A stretch of DNA of 64,000 bases from Phyllobacterium sp. T1293 (lineage in GTDB: Bacteria; Pseudomonadota; Alphaproteobacteria; Rhizobiales; Rhizobiaceae), in NCBI RefSeq assembly GCF_020731415.2, contig NZ_CP088275.1, positions 124,001-188,000 of the forward strand, given 5' to 3'. The notes beneath the pieces are model-generated. The model was not told the origin of the DNA. It saw nothing but the letters and a program-made list of their open reading frames with translations, and did not search any database. Of the stretch, positions 35,473 through 45,217 are shown one piece after another; within the stretch, counting starts at the first letter, position 1; every line of letters begins with the position of its first letter. A program made the translations under genes and the position numbers.

Positions 35473-36507
35473 GTGCTTATGCGTGTTCCATGTGTGCTAA
35501 CAGTCATGCTTACGTGCCTGGTCCTGGCGAGTTGCGGATCAAGCTCCAGCCTTGATGACCTTGCGATACAGCGCCCCTCGCGGGAAACAACCAGTTCGGT
35601 TGTCAGGCCACGCGATCCTGTGCCTCAGGTTGATGTGAGAACCGTCACCTCCCCGCCTGTGCATCGGCAGGAGATGCTGGCATGGGCCGGACCTGTACCA
35701 GAACCAACGGCATTCATACCGCCCGCGAAGATAATTGCTGTCCCGGCTCCTCCGGAAAAGACAGTCGCACAGCTTATCCCGGCAGACCCCACAATGCGTC
35801 CGGCCCGGGAAGGCCGTATGCAGATTTACAGCCGCCGTTTCCGCGACGCAAAACCCATCAATTTCGGCCGGGCATCGCCAAGGAAACTCGCTGTGCATGG
35901 CGTCGATGTTTCGCGCTGGCAGGGTGACGTCGACTGGGTAAACCTGCGCTCGCAGGGCGCGAACTTCGCTTACATCAAGGCCACTGATGGTGGGGATCAT
36001 ATGGACCCCATGTTCCGGACGAACTGGCGCAATACCAAAGAGGCTGGCCTGAAACGCGGTGCCTATCACTTCTTCTATTGGTGCCGTACGGCAGGTGAAC
36101 AGGCCGATTGGTTCATTCGCAATGTACCGCGCGAGGCTGGGGCCCTCCCGCCGGCAATCGATGTCGAATGGAATGGCGAGTCGAGCTGCAAACGGCGCCC
36201 TTCACGCGAAGTTGTGCTGGAAAAAATGCAGGTATTCATGGACAAGCTGGAGAAGCATTACGGCCAGCGCCCAATCATATATACCGCTCCGGATTTCTAT
36301 CGGGACAATCTGAAGGATGCGTTTCCCAACTATCACTTCTGGCTGCGCGCCGTAGCAGAACATCCGTCCAAAGTTTATCCCGGACGGCGCTGGCTCTTCT
36401 GGCAATATTCAGGCTCGGGCCTGTCGCATGGCGTCGATGGCCGGATCGACCTCAATGTATTCCATGGCAGCGAAGACGAATGGCATGATTGGGTGACTGC
36501 GCGATAG
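35473..36507 (+). CDS. GH25-family lysozyme-like lipoprotein
   Basis: A 344-residue protein with a lipoprotein signal (lipobox LASC, Cys21), a proline-rich linker of about 110 residues, then a glycoside hydrolase 25 domain from about residue 140. Active-site residues are Asp145 in HGVDVSRWQG and Asp230-x-Glu232 in AIDVEWNG; YHFFYWC and WLFWQYSGSG are also diagnostic. Such enzymes cleave the MurNAc-GlcNAc bond of peptidoglycan. It would be anchored to a membrane face in the periplasm for wall remodelling. Confidence 0.9.
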   Translation: MLMRVPCVLTVMLTCLVLASCGSSSSLDDLAIQRPSRETTSSVVRPRDPVPQVDVRTVTSPPVHRQEMLAWAGPVPEPTAFIPPAKIIAVPAPPEKTVAQLIPADPTMRPAREGRMQIYSRRFRDAKPINFGRASPRKLAVHGVDVSRWQGDVDWVNLRSQGANFAYIKATDGGDHMDPMFRTNWRNTKEAGLKRGAYHFFYWCRTAGEQADWFIRNVPREAGALPPAIDVEWNGESSCKRRPSREVVLEKMQVFMDKLEKHYGQRPIIYTAPDFYRDNLKDAFPNYHFWLRAVAEHPSKVYPGRRWLFWQYSGSGLSHGVDGRIDLNVFHGSEDEWHDWVTAR

Positions 36508-36523
36508 CTGATAATTCCGGGGC

Positions 36524-37681
36524 CTATCTTAGCCTCAGGTTCTCGCGGCTAAGCTGATCCACCGAGGTGCAACCCATAAGCTTCATCCCGCGCTCGACCT
36601 CCACTTTCAGTTGGCCGAGCGCGCGCTCCACACCGGGCTGACCCGCGGCGGCAAGAGGATAAAGGTAATAGCGCCCCACGCCGACGGCTTTGGCACCCAG
36701 AGAAAGCGCCTTGATCACATGCGTTCCACGCTGGATGCCGCCATCCATGATCACATCGATTTTATCACCAACAGCATCAACAATTTCGGCAAGCTGATCG
36801 AAACCTGCACGCGAACCATCCAGCTGCCGCCCGCCATGGTTTGACAGAATGATACCCGTGCATCCAATCTCAACCGCCTTCTTGGCGTCAGCCACCGACA
36901 TGATACCTTTCAGACAGAACTGTCCTGACCAGTACTGAACCATTTCGGCCACATCATCCCAAGTCATCGATGGGTCGAGCATTTCGGTAAAATACCGGCT
37001 GATCGACATGGCGCCGCCACCCATGTCCACATGCTCGTCAAGTTGCGGCAGACTGAAGCGTTCATGGGTAAGGTAATTCAAAGCCCATTGCGGCTTGATT
37101 GCGAATTGTAACATGCCCGCCAGATTAAGCTTGAAAGGGATCGAAAATCCGGTGCGCAGATCGCGCTCGCGATTACCCCCGGTGATGCTGTCCACAGTCA
37201 GCATCATCACTTCGACACCCGCATCTTTGGCGCGCTGCATCATCGCCCTGTTCAGACCGCGATCCTTGTGGAAATAGAACTGATAAACCTGTGGTCCGGA
37301 ATGGGACTTGCGCAGCTCTTCAAGACTAACCGTGCCAAGCGAGGACACTCCGAACATTGTCCCGTATTTGGCGGCCGCTGCGGCAACCGCACGCTCACCC
37401 TGATAATGAAACAATCTCTGCAGCGCTGTTGGCGAACAGTAGAACGGCACCGCAAGCTTCTGCCCCATCACAGTGACGGATGTATCGATATTTTTGACCC
37501 CGCGTAAAACGTTTGGAATCAGATCACAATGTTCAAAACTCTCCGTATTGCGGCGATAGGTGACTTCATCATCGGCTGCGCCGTCAATATAATTGAAGAT
37601 CGGTCCCGGCAACCGGCGCCTGGCCAAACGTCTGAAATCATGGAAATTGTGGCAATCGCGCAGACGCATAATTCGCTTCAA
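36524..37681 (-). CDS. lldD: FMN-dependent L-lactate (alpha-hydroxyacid) dehydrogenase
   Basis: A 385-residue flavoenzyme of normal family length. It has FNYIDGAADDEVTYRRN, PTALQRLFHYQGE, the substrate-binding SNHGGRQLDGS (catalytic His282, Arg285) and DGGIQRGTHVIKALSLGAKAVGVGR for FMN phosphate. It oxidises L-lactate or a related 2-hydroxyacid to the keto acid, passing electrons to the quinone pool. The GntR gene 85 bp upstream on the same strand is a likely LldR-like regulator. Confidence 0.88.
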   Translation of the reverse strand: MKRIMRLRDCHNFHDFRRLARRRLPGPIFNYIDGAADDEVTYRRNTESFEHCDLIPNVLRGVKNIDTSVTVMGQKLAVPFYCSPTALQRLFHYQGERAVAAAAAKYGTMFGVSSLGTVSLEELRKSHSGPQVYQFYFHKDRGLNRAMMQRAKDAGVEVMMLTVDSITGGNRERDLRTGFSIPFKLNLAGMLQFAIKPQWALNYLTHERFSLPQLDEHVDMGGGAMSISRYFTEMLDPSMTWDDVAEMVQYWSGQFCLKGIMSVADAKKAVEIGCTGIILSNHGGRQLDGSRAGFDQLAEIVDAVGDKIDVIMDGGIQRGTHVIKALSLGAKAVGVGRYYLYPLAAAGQPGVERALGQLKVEVERGMKLMGCTSVDQLSRENLRLR

Positions 37682-37765
37682 TCCTTAGTTGATTCAAATC
37701 CATAGATATATCTGAATAGTTGCTGACGCATAAATGTACGGAAATGACGACGCTTGCTCGTAAAT

Positions 37766-38446
37766 TTAAGGTCGGTTCTCGACCGCGTCGGTGAGTGTGA
37801 GGCAGCCTATCTGCAGATGGCATGTCAGCCGTTCGATCGCCAGTGTCTCATTTCCCTCACGACAGGCAGCAATAATATCACGGTGCTCCGCACCGGAACG
37901 GCCGCGAAAATCTCTGATGGTAGAAAGAAACCGGATATAGCGCTCGGCAGCGTTGTTCTGCGCTTCGATCACCCCAAGCAATCGCTTGTTCTTGCATGGC
38001 CGGTAAAGGATCATGTGGAACTCGAGATTGAGCATACCCCATTGGCTGAAATCAGTGCTCTCCTCGATAAGATCAAGGATATGGTCCGCATCGTCCAGAA
38101 CTTTTGCAGTGAGATGCGGGAAAGCATCCCGCAGGGCAGCACATTCCAACAATTGCCGCAGCATGAAAATTTCACGAATCTCACCCGTATCAATCAGCGA
38201 GACAAAGGTTCCGCGCGTCGGATGGATCGAAACAAAGCCTTCTGCCTCCAAAAGGCGAAGCGCATCCCGGATAGGCATTCTGCTGATACCAAATTTAGTC
38301 GCCAGATCGTCCTGCCGCAAAGCGGTACCGGCTTCGATGAGACCTTTAACGATCGCTTCGCGAAGTCTATCTGCGACATGATCAGCCGCTGTCCTCGGCT
38401 TGACCATCCGACGGCCTGCAATTTCATCAAGCGAATTCATTCTCAC
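37766..38446 (-). CDS. GntR-family regulator (FCD type) upstream of lldD
   Basis: A 226-residue protein. The winged helix (GTALRQDDLATKFGISRMPIRDALRLLEAEGFVSIHPTRGTFVSLI) is followed by an FCD domain with LNLEFHMILYRPCKN. It reads in the direction of lldD and may regulate it; the ligand is not known. ATG 38440 is an equally good start. Confidence 0.85.
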   Translation of the reverse strand: MRMNSLDEIAGRRMVKPRTAADHVADRLREAIVKGLIEAGTALRQDDLATKFGISRMPIRDALRLLEAEGFVSIHPTRGTFVSLIDTGEIREIFMLRQLLECAALRDAFPHLTAKVLDDADHILDLIEESTDFSQWGMLNLEFHMILYRPCKNKRLLGVIEAQNNAAERYIRFLSTIRDFRGRSGAEHRDIIAACREGNETLAIERLTCHLQIGCLTLTDAVENRP

Positions 38447-38718
38447 CTACCCACGTCTTTGGTTTCACATGACAAAACTCGATCTTAAATGTCAACTCGA
38501 GAACCGGGCAGGCATTTGGATTTTATCGAATTCAGCAATCAACCGCTGTCCACGCAGCGCCATTCAATTGACGGCAGCCACAGCCATTTAGACGGATGGC
38601 GGGTCAGCATTGAGGCGAGAAACCCTAGAGGATGAGTATGGTGTTCTACTGACATCCTGTCGTATCAACTTGGATCTGCACTAGGTTGCATCGGGATTCA
38701 GGCAGTACAGGATATCGC
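38447..38718. other. Intergenic region between divergent GntR and kinase genes
   Basis: About 270 bp with no gene supported. It must hold both promoters; I see no clear palindrome of more than 6 bp per arm. Confidence 0.35.
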
Positions 38719-39807
38719 ATGGGACAGACCGTAACAGTACCCACCAGTGTTTTGGACACCAATCAATTGCGCGGCATTACCTTGCGACTTGCCCTTATAT
38801 ACACGGCTGCGGAGTACTTGATCAGCAGCCCAATCTGGTTTTTCATCGGCGATAATCCAATCAAGCCCGCACTTGGAAAACTTGTTCTCGCCATTGTTTT
38901 TGTACTCGTGGCTATGTTCATCGCCCACCTGCTTATTCGCATGAAAGGTGTAGGCTATGTCGCACAAATCACCGTCTGCTTCCTGCTGTCGCTCGTTGCA
39001 TCATTGTCTACGTCGATGTTGGACTACTATCTCTATTATCTGATCATGCTACCCGCTGTCGTGCCGTTCAGCCTGGCAGATTATGGCTACGCAGTTTGCT
39101 ACCGCATGTCGATTTTCTTTGGCTGGTCATTTCTGTTCGTCGCGCTGCTCAACCATCTGGACGTTCGTGATCGCGACCTGAAATTGATTGCCTCGCGTGA
39201 AGAGGCATTATCAGCTCAAATGCGTGCGTTGCAGTATCAGGTAAATCCGCATTTCCTTTTCAATACGCTCAACTCTGTTACTGGCCTGATTGAGGAAGGC
39301 GCGTCGGAAAGAGCCGAGCGTATGATCATGTCCCTCTCTTCATTCCTGCGGTCAACCCTAGAACTCGACCCCATGAAGGAGTTGCGGTTAGCCGATGAAT
39401 TGGCTTTGCAGAATGAGTATCTCAAAATCGAGAAGGAAAGATTTTCAGATCGTATGGTCATACGTTTTGACATTCCGTCTGAACTCGATGGCGCGATGGT
39501 CCCTAGCCTGATCTTGCAACCCCTCATCGAAAACGCTGTGAAACACGGGGTGGGGCGCTCACCCGGTAAAGTTGAAATTGTCATCAGTGCAGCGAGAAAC
39601 GGACGGACGCTGCATCTGTCAGTCGAAAATGACGTTGCTGCCAATATCGTCAATAGGGGCGCTCAAAGTCTTGGCATTGGACTGGCGAACGTTGCTCATC
39701 GCGTTAAGGCGCATTTTCCCGGAGAGGCTTCACTGGTAACAGAACACGTTGCAGCGGGACGGTTTCGAGCCTCATTGCACATGCCGTTGCGGATGGAGGA
39801 CGGCTAA
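38719..39807 (+). CDS. LytS/YpdA-type sensor histidine kinase
   Basis: About 362 residues from ATG 38719 (a start at 38686 is possible). Four or five membrane helices cover residues 15-150. The kinase core has the family phosphorylation motif ALQYQVNPHFLFNTLNSV (His178), then LELDPMKELRLADELALQNEYLKIEKERF and the ATP-binding LILQPLIENAVKHG and GIGLANVAHRV. The cognate LytTR-type response regulator is not next to it, so it is an orphan kinase within the window. Confidence 0.87.
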   Translation: MGQTVTVPTSVLDTNQLRGITLRLALIYTAAEYLISSPIWFFIGDNPIKPALGKLVLAIVFVLVAMFIAHLLIRMKGVGYVAQITVCFLLSLVASLSTSMLDYYLYYLIMLPAVVPFSLADYGYAVCYRMSIFFGWSFLFVALLNHLDVRDRDLKLIASREEALSAQMRALQYQVNPHFLFNTLNSVTGLIEEGASERAERMIMSLSSFLRSTLELDPMKELRLADELALQNEYLKIEKERFSDRMVIRFDIPSELDGAMVPSLILQPLIENAVKHGVGRSPGKVEIVISAARNGRTLHLSVENDVAANIVNRGAQSLGIGLANVAHRVKAHFPGEASLVTEHVAAGRFRASLHMPLRMEDG

Positions 39808-39824
39808 ACAGGCTGAGAATTCAT

Positions 39825-40565
39825 CTATTCGTCAAAATAATCGGCGTGTTTTTTGGCAAGACTGGACAGGGCATTGAGGATCGATCCCAGATGAATGCGG
39901 GTGGCCTCTATAGCTTCTGATTTGTCGCGGCTGACAATCGTGCCCAGCATGCGCTTATGCTCTTCGATCAACACAAGCTGGTGGTCGGCATTCCGCAATG
40001 AGAGCACGCGCAAGCGATCAAGCGGCATCTTCTCCCGCTCCAAAAGCCCGGCAACCCGCTCAAAACCTGTCGCGCGCGCCAGCGTCAAATGGAACTGATC
40101 GTCAAGCGCCTGAAATGCGAGGTCACTGTGCTGATCAACCATCGACTGCTGTTTGACGATGAGTTCGGCAAGCTCCCGCTCAAACTCAGGAGCCAGCCCA
40201 ACATCACACAATTTGATGACATTGGCGATTTCGATAGCTTCCCGGATAAAGTGCGCTTCAAGGAAGCGTTTGAGATTGAGCTTGGTAACAAACGTACCAC
40301 GACTTGGCCGTGTCGTTATCAGATCGGCCTCGCGAAGTTGGGCGAATGCCTCGCGCACCGGCGTGCGGCTGGCACCAAACCGCGCACCGACTTCCATCTC
40401 GGAAATCAGGCGTCCCGGTTCCAAATCCATTTTGAGAATGGCATTTTTCAGGACAGGATAAATCTGGGATGCTGTCGGCCGGTCATATTCCAGCTGGCCA
40501 AAAGATATATTGGCCAGTCCACCAGCCGGTACGTCACTATCCGAAGATTTGGTGCCATCTGACAC
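39825..40565 (-). CDS. GntR-family regulator (FCD type) of the MocA/ABC cluster
   Basis: A 246-residue regulator; the winged helix reads GRLISEMEVGARFGASRTPVREAFAQLREADLITTRPSRGTFVTKL, and the FCD part has FQALDDQFHLTLARATG and EEHKRMLGTIVSRDKSEAI. It is divergent from the first MocA-type gene, with palindromes between them. Confidence 0.87.
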   Translation of the reverse strand: MSDGTKSSDSDVPAGGLANISFGQLEYDRPTASQIYPVLKNAILKMDLEPGRLISEMEVGARFGASRTPVREAFAQLREADLITTRPSRGTFVTKLNLKRFLEAHFIREAIEIANVIKLCDVGLAPEFERELAELIVKQQSMVDQHSDLAFQALDDQFHLTLARATGFERVAGLLEREKMPLDRLRVLSLRNADHQLVLIEEHKRMLGTIVSRDKSEAIEATRIHLGSILNALSSLAKKHADYFDE

Positions 40566-40605
40566 GTCTGGTTTACCTTGCGAATGCTGAATATGCTTAG
40601 CCAGT

Positions 40606-40615
40606 ATACCGGTAT
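40606..40615. promoter_or_regulatory. Palindrome ATACCGGTAT (operator half)
   Basis: Perfect 10-bp palindrome within GTATACCGGTAT, 24 bp before a related, longer palindrome. It is probably one of two GntR sites controlling the divergent genes. Confidence 0.6.
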
Positions 40616-40629
40616 TCTCTGGATTTACA

Positions 40630-40643
40630 ACCGGTATACCGGT
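40630..40643. promoter_or_regulatory. Perfect palindrome ACCGGTATACCGGT
   Basis: A 14-bp perfect palindrome sharing GTATACCGGT with the site at 40604-40613. It lies 60 bp before the ATG at 40703, a usual operator distance. Confidence 0.65.
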
Positions 40644-40702
40644 GTGCTATCGAAGACATATCGGTGGACTTTGCATCACCGGCATTGGCGCAGGGAGGCC
40701 CG

Positions 40703-41746
40703 ATGAAAATTGCCCTGATCGGATTGGGTATGGTTGCAAGCACGCACATCAGGGCGATTGCCGCGCTAACACCCGACATCCACCTCAAAGCCATTTGTGG
40801 TCGAAACAGGGAGCGCACCACCCAATTTGCCGATGAGGCTGCTGTCATTCTCGGCTATCGCCCCGAACCGGTGTTTTCAGTCGAAGCGATTGCCAGCGAT
40901 CCCGCCATAGACTTTGTAATTGTCGCAACGCCGCCTAATGCGCGTTTGGAGATGACCAAGACGCTTGCAGCTGCGGGCAAATCCATTCTCATGGAAAAGC
41001 CAATCGAACGAACGCTCGAAAGCGCGAAGACAATCGTCGGTCTTTGTGAAGACCATCATGTCAAGCTTGGCATTATCTTTCAGCACCGCGTCCGGCAGGC
41101 GTCAATTCAGCTTCGTGACATGCTCAAAACCGGGGCACTCGGGTCAATCCGTATTGCAGAAATTATAGTGCCGTGGTGGCGGGAACAATCCTATTATGAC
41201 GCGCCGGGACGCGGAACTTACGCCCGGGACGGCGGCGGCGTTCTTATCTCGCAGGCAATCCATTCGCTTGATCTTGCCCTCTCCCTTGCTGGTCCAGTAC
41301 GGAAAGTGCAGGCCATGGCAAAAACCAGCCCGTTCCACCAGATGGAAGCTGAAGACTACGTTACCGCAGGGCTGGAATTCGATAGTGGTGCCATTGGCTC
41401 GCTCGTTGCAAGTACAGCCAGTTTTCCCGGCACTGGCGAAACCATCACCCTTCATTGTGACAAGGCGTCCGCGCGTCTGGATGCGGGGCAACTGATTGTC
41501 ACCTGGCGCACCGGCAAAACTGATGTTTTCGGTGAAGAAGCAGGCACCGGCGGCGGTGCCAATCCGATGGCCTTCACCCATGAATGGCATCAGGAGATTA
41601 TCCGCGATTTCTCCAATGCGGTTGCCAACAACACCGAGCCGCTCATTTCAGGCAGAGCGGGTCTTGCCGTCCACGCCTTGATTGATGCGCTTGTCACATC
41701 AGCAAACACCGAACGTTCCGTAACCCTCGCCCCGTGGAATATATGA
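40703..41746 (+). CDS. Gfo/Idh/MocA oxidoreductase 1
   Basis: About 347 residues from ATG 40703. The Rossmann start is MKIALIGLGMVASTHIRAI; the family EKP motif is ILMEKPIERTLESAK and the catalytic-site region is GGGVLISQAIHSLDLALSLAG. These enzymes oxidise or reduce sugars and cyclitols with NAD(P). The next gene begins directly after its TGA (41747). The substrate is unknown. Confidence 0.88.
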   Translation: MKIALIGLGMVASTHIRAIAALTPDIHLKAICGRNRERTTQFADEAAVILGYRPEPVFSVEAIASDPAIDFVIVATPPNARLEMTKTLAAAGKSILMEKPIERTLESAKTIVGLCEDHHVKLGIIFQHRVRQASIQLRDMLKTGALGSIRIAEIIVPWWREQSYYDAPGRGTYARDGGGVLISQAIHSLDLALSLAGPVRKVQAMAKTSPFHQMEAEDYVTAGLEFDSGAIGSLVASTASFPGTGETITLHCDKASARLDAGQLIVTWRTGKTDVFGEEAGTGGGANPMAFTHEWHQEIIRDFSNAVANNTEPLISGRAGLAVHALIDALVTSANTERSVTLAPWNI

Positions 41747-42775
41747 ATGTCAAAGCCTCTCAAATTCGCCGCCATCGGCATCGATCACCGGCACATTTTC
41801 GGCCAATCGGAAAACATGATGAATGTTGGAGCCGAATTTGTCGGCTGGTGGACGGAGGGAACACCCGAGACCCTCGACAGTTTCGTCAAACGGTTTCCCG
41901 ATATCCCGCGCGCGGCAACACGTGAAGAACTGTTGAACAATCCAGAGATTGATCTCGTGCTGATTGCCGATGTGCCGTCGCGGCGCGCTGTCAGGGCCAT
42001 TGAAGCCATGGAGCACGGCAAAGATGTCATGGTTGATAAGCCGGGCTGCACCACGTTGGAACAGCTCGAAGCCATCCGGAAAACCGTCAACCAAACCGGA
42101 CGGATCTGGTCAATCGATTTTTCAGAACGCTTTGAAGTTCCCTGCGTGACAAAAGCCGCCGAACTCGTGCAGGCCGGCGCAATCGGAAAAGTCGTGCAGA
42201 CAGTTGGTCTCGGTCCGCATCGTCTTAACCGTCACCTGCGGCCGCAATGGTTTTTTGAACGGGATAAATATGGCGGCATTCTCTGCGATATCGCTTCGCA
42301 TCAGATCGACCAGTTCCTGTTTTTCACTGGCTCTGATGACGCTGAAATCCTGTTTGCCGAAGTCGCCAACCACGCCAATCCGGATGATCCGGGCTTGCAG
42401 GATTTTGGCTGTCTGGCGCTGCGCAGCGATAAGGGCCACTGCTATATCCGCGTTGACTGGTACACGCCTGACGCCCTGCCAACCTGGGGTGACGGACGTC
42501 TGACCATCCTTGGAACAGAAGGCTATATTGAGCTGCGCAAATATGTCGATGTGGCACGCGACAATGGCACCGATCATCTCTACCTTGTCAACGGTACGCG
42601 CTGCGAGAGGATCGACGCATCTGATGCCGGTCTTCCCTATTTTGCCAGGCTGGCGGATGATATCCGCAACCGTACGAACAATGCGATGCCACAGGCACAC
42701 GCGTTCAAAGTCATGGAACTTGCCATCAAGGCACAGTTACTAGCCGAAGCCACTGCAGGTGCGCGCCATGGCTAA
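41747..42775 (+). CDS. Gfo/Idh/MocA oxidoreductase 2
   Basis: A 342-residue paralogue of unusual type. Its N-terminus is KFAAIGIDHRHIFGQSENMM instead of the classic GxGxxG start, and the EKP motif reads VMVDKPGCTTLEQL. It still has DIASHQIDQFLFFTG at the active-site position. It overlaps the third gene, so the three are translated together. The loss of the usual dinucleotide loop suggests altered cofactor binding. Confidence 0.85.
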   Translation: MSKPLKFAAIGIDHRHIFGQSENMMNVGAEFVGWWTEGTPETLDSFVKRFPDIPRAATREELLNNPEIDLVLIADVPSRRAVRAIEAMEHGKDVMVDKPGCTTLEQLEAIRKTVNQTGRIWSIDFSERFEVPCVTKAAELVQAGAIGKVVQTVGLGPHRLNRHLRPQWFFERDKYGGILCDIASHQIDQFLFFTGSDDAEILFAEVANHANPDDPGLQDFGCLALRSDKGHCYIRVDWYTPDALPTWGDGRLTILGTEGYIELRKYVDVARDNGTDHLYLVNGTRCERIDASDAGLPYFARLADDIRNRTNNAMPQAHAFKVMELAIKAQLLAEATAGARHG

Positions 42776-43835
42776 TCCAATTCGCGTGGCCATCATTGGT
42801 GCCGGTATCGGCGCAAGCCATCTCAAGGGCTATCGAGCCCTCCCCGATCGCTTCACGGTTTCTGTGCTGTGTGATCTTGATCAGGAGCGTGCAGCAAAAG
42901 TAGCGGGCGCTGCCCCCTCAATCCGAATTGAACCGGATCTCGACCGGGTATTGGCTGATCCCAACATCGACCTCATTGATATTTGCCTGCCGCCACACCT
43001 GCATTTCAAAGTGTCGATGGCAGCGCTTACAGCCGGAAAACATGTCGTCTGTGAGAAGCCCTTTGTTAGCTCGCTGCATGAAGCGGATTTGCTCGCGGCG
43101 GCCGTCCAGAAATCCGGGCGCATCCTTTCGCCTGTTTTCCAATATCGTTTTGGCCGGGGATTTGCCCAACTGCGCGCGCTTATCGACAAGGGACTTGCGG
43201 GCAAAGCCTATACATCAAGCATTGAAACGCATTGGTGCCGACGTGCTGAATATTATGACATTCCATGGCGCGGCACATGGAAGGGCGAACAGGGTGGTGT
43301 TGTTCTCAGCCATGCAATCCATAATCACGACCTGCTCTGTTATGTCATGGGCAATGTCAGGCGCCTGACGGCGTTCACCGCGACGCGGGTCAATCCCATC
43401 GAGACAGAGGATTGCGCGTCTATCGTGTTTGAAATGGAGAGTGGAGCATTGGCTACCAGCTCTATAACACTTGGCGCTGCTGATGATACCAGCCACTTCC
43501 GGTTTTGCTTCGAAGGCTTCACCGCCGAAAGCGGAAAAGCCCCCTATACACCGGCTGAAGATACGTGGCATTTTCTTGCCCGGGACCCCGCACGGCAGGC
43601 GGAAATCGATGCGGTGGTCAATGCTGTTCCAGAGGTGCATTCCGGTTTTGCCGGTTTCTTCGATGCTCTTGCCGATGCCATCGAAGGCCAGAGCGGAAAC
43701 GAAGTAACGGTTGCGGACGGGCGGCGCTCGCTTGAAATGGTAACAGCGATTTATCATACGGCGCGCACGGGAGGAACTGCCGAGCTGCCGCTCAACCACG
43801 AACACCCGCTCTATAAGGGATGGACACCGAAATAG
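42768..43835 (+). CDS. Gfo/Idh/MocA oxidoreductase 3
   Basis: About 355 residues from ATG 42768 (MANPIRVAIIGAGIGASHLKGY); 42759 is an alternative start. It has HVVCEKPFVSSLHEADLL and GGVVLSHAIHNHDLLCYVMG. It resembles the first paralogue more than the second. The operon continues with a sugar ABC transporter, so the three enzymes probably modify the imported sugar or cyclitol in steps. Confidence 0.87.
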   Translation: MANPIRVAIIGAGIGASHLKGYRALPDRFTVSVLCDLDQERAAKVAGAAPSIRIEPDLDRVLADPNIDLIDICLPPHLHFKVSMAALTAGKHVVCEKPFVSSLHEADLLAAAVQKSGRILSPVFQYRFGRGFAQLRALIDKGLAGKAYTSSIETHWCRRAEYYDIPWRGTWKGEQGGVVLSHAIHNHDLLCYVMGNVRRLTAFTATRVNPIETEDCASIVFEMESGALATSSITLGAADDTSHFRFCFEGFTAESGKAPYTPAEDTWHFLARDPARQAEIDAVVNAVPEVHSGFAGFFDALADAIEGQSGNEVTVADGRRSLEMVTAIYHTARTGGTAELPLNHEHPLYKGWTPK

Positions 43836-43879
43836 CCTAAAATCAGATCAATGTTCACAACGATATGGGAGGATATCAG

Positions 43880-45157
43880 ATGGACAAGCGCAATCTCAAA
43901 TGGACTGGTGCAGCTCTGGCGTCGGTCATTGCTTTGTGGACTGGCTCTGCGGCGGCGGATGATATTCGTTTCATGTGCGCTGCCGATGGTAATGAATGTG
44001 CCACGCTAAAATCCCTTTTTGATCGATATGAGAAAGACAATCCCGGCACACACGTTGTTATCGATGAGGTAGGCTACAAGGCCATTCTGGAAAACCTGCC
44101 TGTCCAGCTTGCCGGGGGTACTGGCCCGGATATGGCGCTGGTTACAGATTTTGGCGGACTGGCCAAGTACTTTCTCGACCTGACGCCCTATGTCGACGCC
44201 AATTACTGGAACACCAATTTTGGCAATACACTGCGGTGGTCACGCACCAGCCCTGACGATAAGGGCATCTATGGCATGAACATCCAGTTGACCATTACCG
44301 GCGCCTATATCAACAAGACCCTTTTCGAACAGGCTGGTGTTGCGGTGCCGGGTGAAAAGGCAACCTGGGACGAATGGGCTGAGGCATCGCGTCAGGTTGC
44401 CAAGGCAACAGGCGTGCCATTCCCCATGGCAATGGACCGCTCAGGACATCGCATAGCGGGTCCGGCCATTTCCAACGGCGCGAAAATCTTTGACGATGCC
44501 GGAAATCCCATTCTTGTCGACGCACCATTTGCAGACTTCATGCGCAAGTTTGTCGACTGGAACAAGGACGGCACCATGGCAAAGGATGTCTGGGCTGGTA
44601 TCGGTGGCACAAGCTATCAGGATGCGGCGCAGGAATTCATCAATGCCCAACTCGTATTCTACTACTCCGGAAGCTGGCAGGTTCAGCGTCTCGACAAGGC
44701 AATCGGCGACAGTTTCGACTGGGAAGTTGTCGGCTCGCCCTGTGGACCTGCCGCTTGTTCCGGCATGCCCGGTGGTTCGGGTCTCGTCGGCTTCAAGCAG
44801 ACCAAAAACCCAGAGGCTGTAGCCAAACTCATCAATTATATCGCCCAGAAGGACAATTACGCCGAGTTTATCGGCAAGACCCGCAACGTCCCTGCCCATG
44901 AAGGTGTGGCAAAGGAGGGTGTGGCCTATACCGATGCTTCGCAGAACGTGGCAAAGGCTCTCAAGGGCTGGAATGCCCAGATCGCCAAACTGTCACCCAT
45001 CGCTTATTCCTATCAGGGCTATAAGAACAGCCGCACCATGTACAACATAACGGTGCAACGCGTGACGCAGGCGATCGTCGGCGAATTGTCTATTGATGAA
45101 GCAATGGAAAAGGCCAAGCAGGATGTGGCGGCGGCGATTCAGTCGGCAGGCAAATAA
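43880..45157 (+). CDS. Family 1 extracellular sugar-binding protein
   Basis: About 425 residues from ATG 43880. The signal peptide is MDKRNLKWTGAALASVIALWTGSAAA, and the mature part has CAADGNECATLKSLFDRYEKDNPGTHVVIDEVGYKAILENLPVQLAGGTGPDMALV. Cysteine pairs (CAADGNEC and SPCGPAACSG) are notable and may form disulfides. A family 1 binder of the CUT1 importer encoded next. Confidence 0.88.
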   Translation: MDKRNLKWTGAALASVIALWTGSAAADDIRFMCAADGNECATLKSLFDRYEKDNPGTHVVIDEVGYKAILENLPVQLAGGTGPDMALVTDFGGLAKYFLDLTPYVDANYWNTNFGNTLRWSRTSPDDKGIYGMNIQLTITGAYINKTLFEQAGVAVPGEKATWDEWAEASRQVAKATGVPFPMAMDRSGHRIAGPAISNGAKIFDDAGNPILVDAPFADFMRKFVDWNKDGTMAKDVWAGIGGTSYQDAAQEFINAQLVFYYSGSWQVQRLDKAIGDSFDWEVVGSPCGPAACSGMPGGSGLVGFKQTKNPEAVAKLINYIAQKDNYAEFIGKTRNVPAHEGVAKEGVAYTDASQNVAKALKGWNAQIAKLSPIAYSYQGYKNSRTMYNITVQRVTQAIVGELSIDEAMEKAKQDVAAAIQSAGK

Positions 45158-45217
45158 CGCCGATAAACTGCTCGCTACCCGACCTGACGCAATATCAACC
45201 GTGAAGGGATGTGCAAC

